The position numbers and the translations under genes were made by a program. Positions 1 through 10,884 of a stretch of 38,338 nucleotides of DNA are shown piece by piece (the first letter of the stretch is position 1; each line of letters begins with the position of its first letter). The notes under the pieces are model-generated. The model did not search any database, was not told the DNA's origin, and was given only the letters and a program-made list of their open reading frames with translations. This stretch comes from Porphyrobacter sp. Its GTDB lineage: Bacteria > Pseudomonadota > Alphaproteobacteria > Sphingomonadales > Sphingomonadaceae. The stretch lies in assembly GCA_027531395.1 (NCBI GenBank), contig JAPZRO010000019.1, positions 1 through 38,338 on the forward strand, read 5' to 3'.

Positions 1-136
1 GCGTTCGGCTCATATCCTCTCTCGGAACCCGGGTACGCGCCCGCCCCCCGCAGCCCCCCCCCCCCGCCCCCCCCCCCGCCCCACCAGGAAACCACTCGGT
101 GTGGGGCCGGGGGGGTCCGGCGGGGCGGGAGGTCTG
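1..136. other. Low-complexity G/C window end, probably artefact
   Basis: From about position 40 to 130 the sequence is mostly runs of C or G broken by single bases, unlike anything inside the window, and it has no credible coding content. The far end of the window shows the same pattern. I infer unreliable read-end or assembly sequence rather than real DNA; a real GC-rich repeat cannot be excluded. Confidence 0.7.
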
Positions 137-159
137 ACCCAAGCTCAAAGAGCTTGGGT
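137..159 (-). terminator. Perfect hairpin after the methyltransferase-like gene
   Basis: A perfect 10-bp inverted repeat (ACCCAAGCTC, loop AAA, GAGCTTGGGT) lies one base beyond the stop codon of the minus-strand gene at 161-841. Position and shape suit a terminator, but no T-tract follows, and the noisy sequence begins directly beyond it. It may be a rho-independent terminator whose distal part was lost, or simply a stem-loop that protects the mRNA end. Confidence 0.45.
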
Positions 160-160
160 A

Positions 161-841
161 TCAGCTCTTGTGCGCGAACCAGATGATGTGATGCGCTCCC
201 TTGTTATTGGGGCGCGAGCGGACGTTCCATTCGGTTACCGTCAGCTTGGTATCATAGAGCCGCTTGCGGAACGCCGGGTCGGGCCCCGCTGACCACACCG
301 CCAGAATGCCGCCGGGCTTCAGCGCATCGCGCGCCTTGGCAAGGCCGGTGCGCGAATAGATGCGGTTGTTGGCATCGCGCACGATCCCGTCGGGGCCATT
401 GTCGACATCCAGCAGGATCGCGTCGAACTTGTCGCAGGTGCCGTCATTGGCGTCGTCGATCAGTGCGGCGACATCGCAGATCTTGAGGTCGAGGCGCGGG
501 TCCGACAGGCCATCGCCCGTCAGCGCCGCCATCGGCCCCTTGGCCCATTCGATGATCGCCTCGGAAATCTCGGCCACCACGATCTGTGCCTTCGGTCCGA
601 GCTTGGCAGCGGCCGCACGGTAGGTGAAGCCCATGCCATAGCCGCCGATCAGGATGCGGGCATTGTCCTTGCTCAGCCGGTCGATGGTGAGATCGGCCAG
701 CTGTTCCTCGGAAAAGCGCATCCGCGTGCTCATCAGCTCGTTGCGCCCCATCACGATCATGAAGTGGCCGGCATGGGTGTAGAGTTCGAGGAGCACGCCA
801 TCCTCGATCTGTGCGGTGTCTAGAAGTTCGCGTTTCAGCAT
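161..841 (-). CDS. Spermidine-synthase-like SAM-binding protein
   Basis: A 226-residue protein of the spermine/spermidine synthase fold, a class I Rossmann methyltransferase-like family that binds SAM or decarboxylated SAM. The nucleotide-binding glycine loop IGGYGMGFT is at residues 65-73, the acidic end of beta-2 (VAEISE) near 89-94, and the acidic motif LLDVDNGPDG at 143-152. A short N-terminal beta region precedes the fold, as in the family. ATG start with AGGGGG upstream. The pnp terminator lies between this gene and pnp, so it is probably transcribed separately. True polyamine synthesis is not established: many proteins of this size in proteobacteria carry the annotation without a known substrate. 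Confidence 0.8.
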   Translation of the reverse strand: MLKRELLDTAQIEDGVLLELYTHAGHFMIVMGRNELMSTRMRFSEEQLADLTIDRLSKDNARILIGGYGMGFTYRAAAAKLGPKAQIVVAEISEAIIEWAKGPMAALTGDGLSDPRLDLKICDVAALIDDANDGTCDKFDAILLDVDNGPDGIVRDANNRIYSRTGLAKARDALKPGGILAVWSAGPDPAFRKRLYDTKLTVTEWNVRSRPNNKGAHHIIWFAHKS

Positions 842-867
842 CGCTGCCCCCTAGACCATGCGGGCAC

Positions 868-897
868 AAAAAACCCGCCGGAATTGCTCCCGGCGGG
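868..897 (-). terminator. Rho-independent terminator of pnp
   Basis: Read on the minus strand, an 8-bp perfect G+C stem (CCCGCCGG / CCGGCGGG) with an 8-base loop is followed by six T residues. It starts 24 bases after the pnp stop codon. This is a textbook intrinsic terminator and closes the truB-rpsO-pnp cluster. Confidence 0.9.
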
Positions 898-921
898 CTG
901 TTTGTTGTGTCTCGCGGACGC

Positions 922-3210
922 TTAGTCCTTGAGGAAGTCGGGCAGGCCGGCCGGACCGCTGTCACGGTCACGACCGCCACGGTCGCCGCCGCGATCACCG
1001 CCACGGCCGCCACGGTCACCACCGCGGCCGCCCTTGGGCCCGCGACGATCACCGCGGTCACCACGATCACCGCGCGGCTCACGCGGTTCGCGGGGCGGAC
1101 GGGTGTCTTCCAGCTCTTCGCCGGTTTCCTGGTCGACCACGCGCATCGACAGACGGACCTTACCGCGCTGATCGATCTCGAGCACCTTGACCTTCACTTC
1201 CATGCCTTCGGAGACGACATCGGTCGGCTTCTCGACGCGCTCGTTGCGCATTTCCGAGACGTGGACGAGACCGTCCTTGCCGCCCATGAAGTTCACGAAA
1301 GCGCCGAAATCGACGATATTCACGACCTTGCCGGTGTAGATCTTGCCGACTTCGGCTTCCTCGACGATGCCGAGGATCCACTTCTTCGCCGCTTCGATCT
1401 CGTCGAGGTTCGAGGACGAGATCTTGATCACGCCTTCATCGTCGATGTCGACCTTGGCGCCGGTTTCGGCGACGATCTCGCGGATCACCTTGCCGCCGGT
1501 GCCGATGACATCACGGATCTTCGACTTGTCGATCTGGATCGTCTCGATGCGCGGCGCGTGCTTGCTGACTTCGCTGCGCGCACCGGTCAGCGCCTTGGCC
1601 ATTTCGCCGAGGATGTGCTGGCGGCCGGCCTTGGCCTGCTCCAGCGCCTTGGCCATGATTTCCTGCGTGATGCCGGCAACCTTGATGTCCATCTGCATCG
1701 TGGTGATGCCTTCGGCGGTCCCGGCGACCTTGAAGTCCATGTCGCCGAGGTGGTCTTCATCGCCCAGAATGTCCGAGAGGACGGCGAATTCGTCACCTTC
1801 GAGGATCAGGCCCATCGCGATGCCGCTTACGGGCGCCTTGATCGGCACGCCCGCGTCCATCATCGACAGACAACCGCCGCACACGGTCGCCATCGACGAC
1901 GAGCCGTTGGACTCGGTGATGTCCGACAACACGCGGATGGTGTAGGGGAAGTCTTCCTTGCTCGGCAGCACGGGGTTGAGCGCGCGCCAGGCGAGCTTGC
2001 CGTGACCGACTTCGCGGCGACCCGGCGCGCCGAAGCGGCCCACTTCACCGACCGAATAGGGCGGGAAGTTGTAGTGCAGCATGAAGCTGGAATAGCTAAG
2101 GCCTTCCAGACCGTCGATCATCTGCTCGGAATCCTTGGTGCCGAGCGTGGTGGTGCAGATCGCCTGGGTTTCGCCGCGGGTGAACAGCGACGAGCCATGG
2201 GTGCGCGGCAGGAAGCCGACGATCGCTTCGATCGGGCGGACCTGATCGAGCTTGCGGCCGTCGATGCGGCTGCCATCCTTGAGGATGGCGGTGCGCACGA
2301 TGTCGGCCTCGACCTTCTTCATGGTCTTGATCGCGACCATCTGGGTCTGCGGGGTCTCGTCGGCAAACGCCGCCTTGGCCTTGGCCCGCGCCTCGTTCAG
2401 CGCGTTCGAACGCGCCGACTTGTCGGTGAGCTTGTAGGCGGCCGCGATATCGGCACCGACCAGTTCCTTGAGCTTCGCCTTGATGTCGGCGGTGTTGTCG
2501 GAAAGGTCGACTTCCCACGGATCCTTGGCGGCCTTTTCGGCCAGCTCGACGATCGCGCCGATCACCTTGCGGATCTCGTCATGCGCGAACATCACCGCGC
2601 CGAGCATCTCGTCCTCGGTCAGTTCCTTGGCCTCGGATTCGACCATCATCACCGCCTTGTCGGTGGCAGCGACCACGAGGTCGAGACGGCCTTCGGCAAG
2701 CGCCTTGTCCTGCTTCGGGTTGAGCACGTATTCGCCATCGACATAGCCGACGCGCGCCGCGCCGATCGGGCCCATGAAGGGCACGCCCGAAATGGTGAGC
2801 GCAGCCGAGGCGGCGATCATCGCGACGATATCGGCCTCGGTCTCGCCGTCGAACGACAGGACCTGCGCGATAACGTTGATTTCGTTGTAGAAACCTTCGG
2901 GGAACAGCGGACGGATCGGACGGTCGATCAGGCGGCTGGTGAGCGTTTCCTTTTCGGTCGCGCCGCGTTCACGCTTGAAGAAGCCGCCCGGGATGCGCCC
3001 GGCGGCCGAGAACTTTTCCTGGTAGTGGACGGTGAGCGGGAAGAAGTCCTGCCCTTCCTTCACCGACTTGGCGGCGGTGACAGCGCACAGCACCACGGTT
3101 TCGCCATAGGTCGCCAGCACGGCGCCATCGGCCTGGCGGGCAATACGCCCGGTTTCCAGAGTGAGGGTCTTTCCGCCCCACTCCAGCGATACGGTTTTCG
3201 TGTCGAACAT
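922..3210 (-). CDS. pnp: Polyribonucleotide nucleotidyltransferase (PNPase)
   Basis: PNPase degrades RNA 3'-to-5' by phosphorolysis and belongs to the degradosome. The 762-residue protein has the usual order: a first RNase PH domain with GGFFKRERG near residue 75, a helical linker, a second RNase PH core, a KH domain (about 555-620, GxxG loop in VIGTGGK) and an S1 domain (about 622-692). After these comes an Arg/Gly/Asp-rich tail of about 50 residues and a final GLPDFLKD. An upstream in-frame ATG at 3258 exists, but the start at 3210 (MFDTKTVS) matches the family and has AGAAGGA before it. rpsO lies 175 bases upstream, the common bacterial order. The glycine/arginine tail probably binds RNA (inference). 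Confidence 0.97.
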   Translation of the reverse strand: MFDTKTVSLEWGGKTLTLETGRIARQADGAVLATYGETVVLCAVTAAKSVKEGQDFFPLTVHYQEKFSAAGRIPGGFFKRERGATEKETLTSRLIDRPIRPLFPEGFYNEINVIAQVLSFDGETEADIVAMIAASAALTISGVPFMGPIGAARVGYVDGEYVLNPKQDKALAEGRLDLVVAATDKAVMMVESEAKELTEDEMLGAVMFAHDEIRKVIGAIVELAEKAAKDPWEVDLSDNTADIKAKLKELVGADIAAAYKLTDKSARSNALNEARAKAKAAFADETPQTQMVAIKTMKKVEADIVRTAILKDGSRIDGRKLDQVRPIEAIVGFLPRTHGSSLFTRGETQAICTTTLGTKDSEQMIDGLEGLSYSSFMLHYNFPPYSVGEVGRFGAPGRREVGHGKLAWRALNPVLPSKEDFPYTIRVLSDITESNGSSSMATVCGGCLSMMDAGVPIKAPVSGIAMGLILEGDEFAVLSDILGDEDHLGDMDFKVAGTAEGITTMQMDIKVAGITQEIMAKALEQAKAGRQHILGEMAKALTGARSEVSKHAPRIETIQIDKSKIRDVIGTGGKVIREIVAETGAKVDIDDEGVIKISSSNLDEIEAAKKWILGIVEEAEVGKIYTGKVVNIVDFGAFVNFMGGKDGLVHVSEMRNERVEKPTDVVSEGMEVKVKVLEIDQRGKVRLSMRVVDQETGEELEDTRPPREPREPRGDRGDRGDRRGPKGGRGGDRGGRGGDRGGDRGGRDRDSGPAGLPDFLKD

Positions 3211-3344
3211 TGGTTTTCCTTCTGACCCGCGCGGCCATATTGCCGGGCGGGGCCTCATGTGCCGGGGAAAGAACCGTCCCGGTCCGGTGCGGGGCGCTGG
3301 TTTGGCCCCAAGGCAGCAGGCCGGATGCCCGCTAGCCCCAAATG

Positions 3345-3370
3345 CAAGAAAGGCGGCCTCTTGAGCCGCC
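3345..3370 (-). terminator. Terminator-like hairpin after rpsO
   Basis: On the minus strand, GGCGGC and GCCGCC form a 6-bp stem with a 7-base loop, followed by TTTCTTGC. It lies just after the rpsO stop. The T-run is imperfect, so partial read-through into pnp is likely. The rest of the rpsO-pnp gap (3211-3344) shows no clear promoter. Confidence 0.6.
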
Positions 3371-3385
3371 CTTCCCGCTAAACTC

Positions 3386-3655
3386 TTACTTGCGCAGGCC
3401 CAGCTTCTGGATCAGCGCGTTGTAGCGCTCGACATCCTTCTTCTTGAGGTAGGCGAGCAGCGTGCGACGCTTGTTGACCATCATCAGAAGGCCGCGACGC
3501 GAGTGGTTGTCCTTGTGGTGATCCTTGAAGTGCTCGGTCAGGTTGCGGATGCGCTCGGTGAGGATCGCGACCTGGACTTCGGGGCTGCCGGTGTCCTTGG
3601 GATCACGGGCGTTCGAGGAGATGATTTCCTGCTTCTTTTCGGCGGTCACCGACAT
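3386..3655 (-). CDS. rpsO: 30S ribosomal protein S15
   Basis: S15 binds 16S rRNA in the platform of the small subunit and is one of the primary assembly proteins. The 89-residue length from MSVTAEKK is exactly the family norm, and the family stretches [22 protein letters not shown] and [10 protein letters not shown] are all present. An upstream in-frame start (3721) would run into truB and lacks conservation. The gene begins 13 bases after the truB stop, with AAGAGA as ribosome binding site, so co-transcription with truB is expected. In E. coli S15 represses its own translation; no such structure was verified here. Confidence 0.98.
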   Translation of the reverse strand: MSVTAEKKQEIISSNARDPKDTGSPEVQVAILTERIRNLTEHFKDHHKDNHSRRGLLMMVNKRRTLLAYLKKKDVERYNALIQKLGLRK

Positions 3656-3668
3656 AATATTCTCTTTC

Positions 3669-4598
3669 TTACTCAGCGACATCGGGAAGGTTGAAACCCC
3701 TGACGACCGTGGCCGTCCCATCCGTGATTTCCATCAGCGCGACCGGGACAGCGCCCAGTTTCGCCAGATAGAGCCCGGATGATTGGGGCATGCCAGACAG
3801 CACCCGGCCCTGTCGGACCGCCTGCGCGCTTGTCTGGTCGAGTGCGAGGGCCGGGATGTCGTCCAGCCCCGCCTCCAGCGGCAGGAGGAGGTGTTCAAGG
3901 CCTGCGCCCTTAGCGGTTTGCTCCAGATTGTCCAGCGAAATCGCCTGCTCCTCGCGGAAGGGCCCTGCCTTGATGCGGCGCAAATAGGTGACATGGCCGC
4001 AGGTGCCGAGCGCCTGCGCGATGTCGCGCGCGAGGCTGCGGATATAGGTGCCCTTGGAGACGTGTGCGACGAGGGTGACTTCGTCGTTCGTTGCGCCATC
4101 TGGCACGATCGACAGCGAATGTATCGTGACGCTGCGCGACTTCAGTTCCACCGCCTCGCCCGCCCGCGCCAGATCATAGGCACGCTGGCCGTCGACCTTG
4201 AGCGCGGAATAGGCCGGCGGCACCTGTTCGATTCCGCCGGTGAAGTGGGGGAGCACCGCCTCGACCTCTCCCAGCGTCGGGCGCACGTCGCTGGTGGCTA
4301 CACCCACCCCCTCGGTATCGAGCGTGTCGGTCTCCTCCCCGAAGCGGATCGTGAAGGCGTAGATCTTGCTCGCATCCAGCATCCGCCCGGCCAGCTTGGT
4401 CGCCTCGCCCAGCGCGATCGGCAGCACGCCTTCGGCGAGCGGATCGAGTGTTCCGCCGTGGCCGACCTTGGTCTTGGCATAGCCGTTCTGCCGCAGCACG
4501 CGCTTGACCGCGCTCACGCCCTGCGTCGAACCCATGCCCTTCGGCTTGTCGAGGATCAGCCAGCCCGAAAGCGGCGCGGGTTTGCGCGCGTCGTCCAA
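3669..4598 (-). CDS. truB: tRNA pseudouridine-55 synthase
   Basis: TruB converts U55 in the T-loop of most tRNAs to pseudouridine. The core starts at [13 protein letters not shown], and the catalytic Asp lies in [13 protein letters not shown] (D52 in this numbering). [13 protein letters not shown] is a family block further on. There is no ATG near the expected N-terminus: the in-frame ATG at 4772 lies deep inside the upstream protease gene. I chose the TTG at 4596-4598, just after the protease stop, giving 309 residues, the usual family length. A CTG at 4608-4610 is the alternative. The tight junction suggests translational coupling to the M50 gene. Confidence 0.93.
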   Translation of the reverse strand: MDDARKPAPLSGWLILDKPKGMGSTQGVSAVKRVLRQNGYAKTKVGHGGTLDPLAEGVLPIALGEATKLAGRMLDASKIYAFTIRFGEETDTLDTEGVGVATSDVRPTLGEVEAVLPHFTGGIEQVPPAYSALKVDGQRAYDLARAGEAVELKSRSVTIHSLSIVPDGATNDEVTLVAHVSKGTYIRSLARDIAQALGTCGHVTYLRRIKAGPFREEQAISLDNLEQTAKGAGLEHLLLPLEAGLDDIPALALDQTSAQAVRQGRVLSGMPQSSGLYLAKLGAVPVALMEITDGTATVVRGFNLPDVAE

Positions 4599-4606
4599 CG
4601 CCGTGC

Positions 4607-5326
4607 TCAGGAGACGGCCGCGTGGATCGCGCTGGCGAGCGAGAGATAAAGCTCCATGGCGAACAGCACCGGCGGCATCAGGATATTGCCCAGCCAGCTC
4701 GTCCCGAACACCCAGCTGGCCGCGACCAGAACAAGGATCAGCGCCATGCCGATGCCCTGCAATTTCTCCCACCCGGCCCGCATCCGCGCGGGCAACAGCC
4801 CGCCGACGATGTGTGAACCGTCAAACGGCGGGATCGGCAGCAGGTTGAAGATGCCGAGGAACAGGTTGACGATGATGAAGTAGAACAGCCCCGTTCCCAG
4901 CCACAGAGGCTCGCCCAGCGCGTTCAGCACCAGCGCCGTGCTGCCATCGTCGCGCATGGTCGCGCCGTCGGGCAGGACGAGGCCGTAGAGCACCGCACCG
5001 ATAGCGGCGAGGACGAAGTTGCTCGCCGGGCCCGCTGCCGCCACCGCCATCATTCCGAAGCGCGGGTTGCTGAGCCGCCACTTGTTGACCGGCACTGGCT
5101 TGGCCCAGCCGAACATCGGCCCGCCCAGCAGTGCCAGCGCGCCGGGCACCAGCAGCGTGCCGACCGGATCGACATGGGCAATCGGGTTGAGCGTCAGCCG
5201 CCCGCGCTCGGAGGCGGTAGGATCGCCCAGCAGGCGCGCGGCATAGCCATGCGCGACTTCGTGGAACACGATCGCGATCACCAGCGCGGGGACCAGAACG
5301 AGGATCAGGGAAATGGTATCGGTCAT
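4607..5326 (-). CDS. Site-2-type intramembrane zinc protease (M50 family)
   Basis: A 239-residue multi-pass membrane protein of the peptidase M50 (S2P-like, FtsH-independent) family. The zinc-binding HEVAH motif is at residues 22-26 inside the first membrane helix, followed by NPIAHVDP (47-54). The third ligand motif NLLPIPPFDG is at 161-170 with D169. It lacks the PDZ domain of RseP, so it belongs to the compact YwhC/Rv-type branch; the substrate is unknown. The start MTDTISLILV at 5326 was chosen because upstream sequence overlaps tdk and is not hydrophobic. It sits between tdk and truB, interrupting the usual rbfA-truB order. Confidence 0.88.
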   Translation of the reverse strand: MTDTISLILVLVPALVIAIVFHEVAHGYAARLLGDPTASERGRLTLNPIAHVDPVGTLLVPGALALLGGPMFGWAKPVPVNKWRLSNPRFGMMAVAAAGPASNFVLAAIGAVLYGLVLPDGATMRDDGSTALVLNALGEPLWLGTGLFYFIIVNLFLGIFNLLPIPPFDGSHIVGGLLPARMRAGWEKLQGIGMALILVLVAASWVFGTSWLGNILMPPVLFAMELYLSLASAIHAAVS

Positions 5327-5378
5327 CACAGCCCAGATAGGGTGGCCGCCCCGCCAAAACCATAGGGCGCGCGCAGCA

Positions 5379-5954
5379 TCATCGCCCCAGCGCCTCGGAA
5401 AAATGCTTGCGGCACAAGGCGAGATAGCGGTCGTTCCCGCCGATCTCGGTCTGTGCGCCCTGCTTGACCGCTGCGCCGCCTTCATCGACTCTGAGGTTCA
5501 TCGTCGCCTTGCGCCCGCAGTGGCACACGGCCTTCAGCTCCACCAGCGCGTCCGCAATCCCCAGCAAGACCGCCGAGCCGGGAAACAGCGCGCCCTGGAA
5601 ATCGGTTCTGAGGCCGTAGCACAGCACCGGGATCCCCGCCTCGTCCGCCAGCCGGGCCAGCTGCCAGACCTGCTCGGCCTTGAGGAACTGCGCCTCGTCG
5701 ACCAGCACGCAATCGAGCGGCGCGGCGGCGTGGGCAGCGCTTACCTCGGTCCACAGATCGGTGTCGGGATGGAAGCGGTGCGCCGCGCTCTCCAGCCCGA
5801 TCCGGCTTTTGACCAGCCCGCCCGAGCGGCTGTCCAGCGCCGCGGTCCACAGCATGGTGCGCATCCCGCGTTCACGATAGTTGAAGTCGGCCTGCAACAG
5901 GTGCGAGGATTTGCCCGCGTTCATGCTGGCATAGTATAAATAGAGCTTGGCCAT
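5379..5954 (-). CDS. tdk: Thymidine kinase (type II, zinc-containing)
   Basis: Phosphorylates thymidine to dTMP in pyrimidine salvage. The 191-residue protein has the P-loop SMNAGKSS at 10-17, the catalytic Glu in DEAQF (E87), the lasso-loop region and a C-terminal zinc site from C144/C146 and C181/H184. The first cysteine pair is CxC rather than the common CxxC. The start MAKLYLYYASMNAGKS fits the family; the ATG at 5993 would add 13 unconserved residues. It is divergent from yceI and 52 bases upstream of the protease gene in the same direction. Confidence 0.95.
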   Translation of the reverse strand: MAKLYLYYASMNAGKSSHLLQADFNYRERGMRTMLWTAALDSRSGGLVKSRIGLESAAHRFHPDTDLWTEVSAAHAAAPLDCVLVDEAQFLKAEQVWQLARLADEAGIPVLCYGLRTDFQGALFPGSAVLLGIADALVELKAVCHCGRKATMNLRVDEGGAAVKQGAQTEIGGNDRYLALCRKHFSEALGR

Positions 5955-6068
5955 GATGCGCGCGAGCCTTGCACTCCGCTCGTCCCGCGACAAGCTCGCT
6001 CCGGGCGGTTTGCGCGGTTCTTCAACAGCGCAGCGAAACCATTCCCCTCTGGCGCGCGTAGGTCTATC

Positions 6069-6665
6069 ATGGAGATCATGGGAATTCTGCCGCGCCTTCG
6101 CCTGTTGCTGCTGCCGCTGGCTGCGCTGTTCGCGCTTGCCAACGCCGGGGCAATCGGCACGCCGCAGCGCTACACGCTCGATGCATCGGCCAGCAATGTC
6201 TCGGCCAAGGTCCCCTTCTTTGGCCTCGCCAGCAAGACCGCGCGCTTCCCGCGGATGCAGGGGGCGGTCACCATTGTCCCCGGCGCGCCCGAACGCGCGC
6301 TGATCGACGTCACCTTCGATGCGACCGCGATCGAGGCGCCCGACAGCGTCACCCTCGCCCGGCTGCGCGGCGACAAGTTCTTCTGGGTCGAGAAATATCC
6401 CAGCATCCGCTTCGTGGGGCGTTCGCTGAAGCTGTCGAGCCCGACGCGCGGGACGGTGTCCGGCGAACTCACCGCGCGCGGGGTTACGCGGCCGCAGACC
6501 CTCGCGGTCACCTTCGATGCCGATCCGCTGAAGATGCAGGGCAAGCCGGTGAGCTTCACCGGGACCACCACGATCGACCGGCGCGAATTCGGGATGAAGT
6601 CCTATCAGCTGATCGTTGGCAACAAGGTCGACATCACGCTCAGGGCGCGGATGGTGCCGCGGTAG
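6069..6665 (+). CDS. Exported YceI-family lipocalin-like protein
   Basis: A 198-residue YceI-domain protein. The N-terminus (RLRLLLLPLAALFALANA) is a Sec signal peptide, with cleavage likely near residue 26. The mature part opens YTLDASASNVSAKVPFFG, typical of YceI, and contains the RGDKFFWVEKYPSIRFV and SGELTARGVTRP blocks. The family forms a lipocalin-like barrel that binds isoprenoid or other amphipathic ligands in the periplasm. Starts at 6069 and 6078 are both possible. It is the only plus-strand gene in the translation block and converges on rbfA with a 6-base gap. Confidence 0.9.
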   Translation: MEIMGILPRLRLLLLPLAALFALANAGAIGTPQRYTLDASASNVSAKVPFFGLASKTARFPRMQGAVTIVPGAPERALIDVTFDATAIEAPDSVTLARLRGDKFFWVEKYPSIRFVGRSLKLSSPTRGTVSGELTARGVTRPQTLAVTFDADPLKMQGKPVSFTGTTTIDRREFGMKSYQLIVGNKVDITLRARMVPR

Positions 6666-6671
6666 CGGGGA

Positions 6672-7088
6672 CTATGCCTCGTCGTCCTCGCCCAGATCGC
6701 GGGCGACCTTGGGATCGCGCAGCAGCGCCTCAATCCGGTCGGCCTCGGCAAAGCTCTCGTCCTTGCGGAACTTGAGCTTCGGCGCGAATTTGAGGCCCAG
6801 CCGCTGGGCGACCTCGCGCTGGAGGAAGGCGGTGTTCTGGCGCAGGGCATGGACGACGTCCTCGTCCGAGACCTTCGGCCCCGCGCCGAGCAGCGCCTTC
6901 ACATAGGCGGTCGCGTGGCGCAGATCGGGAGTCATGCGCACCTCGGTGACCGAGATATGCGCCGCACTCACGATATCGTCATGCACCTCACCGCGCGCGA
7001 GCAGTTCCGAGAGGATATGCCGCACCCGTTCGCCCACCTTGAGCACGCGCACCGATTGCTGTTCGGCGGTGAAAGGCGCCTTGGCCAT
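6672..7088 (-). CDS. rbfA: 30S ribosome-binding factor A
   Basis: RbfA binds the immature 30S subunit near the 5' helix of 16S rRNA and is needed for late maturation and cold adaptation. The 138-residue protein has the KH-type core: [17 protein letters not shown], then [17 protein letters not shown], and [14 protein letters not shown] near the end, followed by an acidic tail. The start codon overlaps the stop of the thioesterase gene (TGATG), showing translational coupling within the nusA-infB operon. Confidence 0.96.
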   Translation of the reverse strand: MAKAPFTAEQQSVRVLKVGERVRHILSELLARGEVHDDIVSAAHISVTEVRMTPDLRHATAYVKALLGAGPKVSDEDVVHALRQNTAFLQREVAQRLGLKFAPKLKFRKDESFAEADRIEALLRDPKVARDLGEDDEA

Positions 7089-7524
7089 CAGCGGGTCATC
7101 CCGGTCTGTTCCGGGGTCGGGCGCGGGGTCGGAATCGCGGTCGAGGTGGCGCGGGCGTGGAGCGTGCCGTCTTCCGCCAGCAATTCGCCTTCGAGGAAGA
7201 TCACCCGTTGCCCGGCGCGCACCACCCGGCCCTTGCCGATCAGCGGCCCTTCCGGGATGAGGCGGATCAGGCTCATCGAGATTTCGAGATTGAGCGGTGC
7301 CATGACGCCGCCGGTTGCCGCGACATAGGCATAGCCCATCACGTCATCGAGATAGCCCGCGACCAGACCGCCCTGCACGCCGCCGCGCCAGGTGGTCATC
7401 TCGCGCTTCACGTGAAAGCGCATGGTCGCGGTCTGGGTCGCTTCGTCAAAACTGACGAATTCCGAGCCGAGCAGCGCCGTGTGCGGCGACTGCCCGGCAT
7501 CTTCGGGATAGTAGGCGTTCTCGC

Positions 7525-7528
<4 letters not shown>
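7088..7528 (-). CDS. Hotdog-fold thioesterase (PaaI-like)
   Basis: A 146-residue single hotdog-fold protein of the PaaI/YbgC-like acyl-CoA thioesterase group. The helix motif is [20 protein letters not shown] (49-68), where many family members have VHGG; here Gln replaces His, so catalysis may differ. The strands with [15 protein letters not shown] and [14 protein letters not shown] follow. It starts with GTG overlapping the infB stop (GTGA) and ends overlapping rbfA, so it is embedded between the two translation genes. Substrate not deducible. Confidence 0.85.
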
Positions 7529-10065
<2,537 letters not shown>

Positions 10066-10074
10066 TATCGCTCG

Positions 10075-10884
10075 TCAGTCCTTCACGTATTCGTCTTGTG
10101 CCGAACGGCCAGCCGGTTGCGGCCGATCGCTGTGGCCGGGCGTATCCCGGCCGGAATTGTCCACCATATCGCTCATGCCGTCGGGCAAGCTGCCGCCGGC
10201 GACAAAGCGCGAAAGCCGGGAAACCGCCTGCAGCACCCGCGTCGCGGCGCGCATGTCGCCGGCGTGGCCGGCAACGCCGAGGTGGACGACATTGTCGCGG
10301 CCCAATGCCACAGACAGTGCATTGCGGTCCAGAGGCAAGACCTCGCCCCGCTCCCCCGATCCTTCCGTCTCGCGCCCGACGCGCCAGGCCTGATCGAGCT
10401 TGCGCCGCCCGTCCTCGCTGCTGTCGCTGGCGTGGAGCAGGGCGGCAAGCCGTCCTGCACGGGCTTGTTCCTCGATCCGGGCCGAGCCGAGCACGATGTT
10501 GCCACTGCGCAGTTCGAGCCCCAGCCGGTCACCGAGGTGACGCGCCAGCGCCGCCTCGACCCGCTCGGGCAGATCTTCGGGGATGGTGAGCGGCGCACCC
10601 TTGAAGGCGCGCATCAGCGCCCGCTTCAACTGGCCATCGGCGACCGCTGCTTCAAGCGCGCTGCGGCTCACGCCGATCCACGCACCCCGTCCCGGAGCCT
10701 TGGCCGCCGGATCGGGCAGCACCAGCCCGTCCGGCGAAATCGCCAGCCGGACCAGCGCGTCGCGCGCGTCATGCTCCCCGGAGAGGATACAGCGCCGCTC
10801 GCTCCCGGCCACCCGATCAGAGGGGGCCGAAAGCGAAGGCTCGACGATGTCGGACGTCAGGCGCTCATTGGGTGGAGTCCGCAT
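10075..10884 (-). CDS. YlxR/RnpM-type RNA-binding protein (DUF448 plus L7Ae-like)
   Basis: A 269-residue protein coded between nusA and infB, the invariant location of ylxR. Residues 30-75 carry the DUF448 pattern (RRCILSG, LVRLAISPDG, GRGAWIG), although one of the usual two cysteines is Ser. The region from about 125 to 245 has an L7Ae-like character (DNVVHLGVAGHAGDM), the longer alphaproteobacterial two-domain form. YlxR from Bacillus (RnpM) binds RNase P RNA; the role here is inferred from the family. The ATG at 10884 overlaps the nusA end by 20 bases. Confidence 0.88.
   Translation of the reverse strand: MRTPPNERLTSDIVEPSLSAPSDRVAGSERRCILSGEHDARDALVRLAISPDGLVLPDPAAKAPGRGAWIGVSRSALEAAVADGQLKRALMRAFKGAPLTIPEDLPERVEAALARHLGDRLGLELRSGNIVLGSARIEEQARAGRLAALLHASDSSEDGRRKLDQAWRVGRETEGSGERGEVLPLDRNALSVALGRDNVVHLGVAGHAGDMRAATRVLQAVSRLSRFVAGGSLPDGMSDMVDNSGRDTPGHSDRPQPAGRSAQDEYVKD

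Noticed and set aside
101..292. 63-codon frame at the left end
   Set aside because: It starts in homopolymer noise and runs antisense to the spermidine-synthase-like gene.
811..3225. Long open frame of about 800 codons on the plus strand, antisense to pnp
   Set aside because: High-GC coding DNA with strong third-position bias leaves antisense frames open. The product is His/Asp/Arg-rich without any family feature, while the opposite strand encodes intact PNPase.
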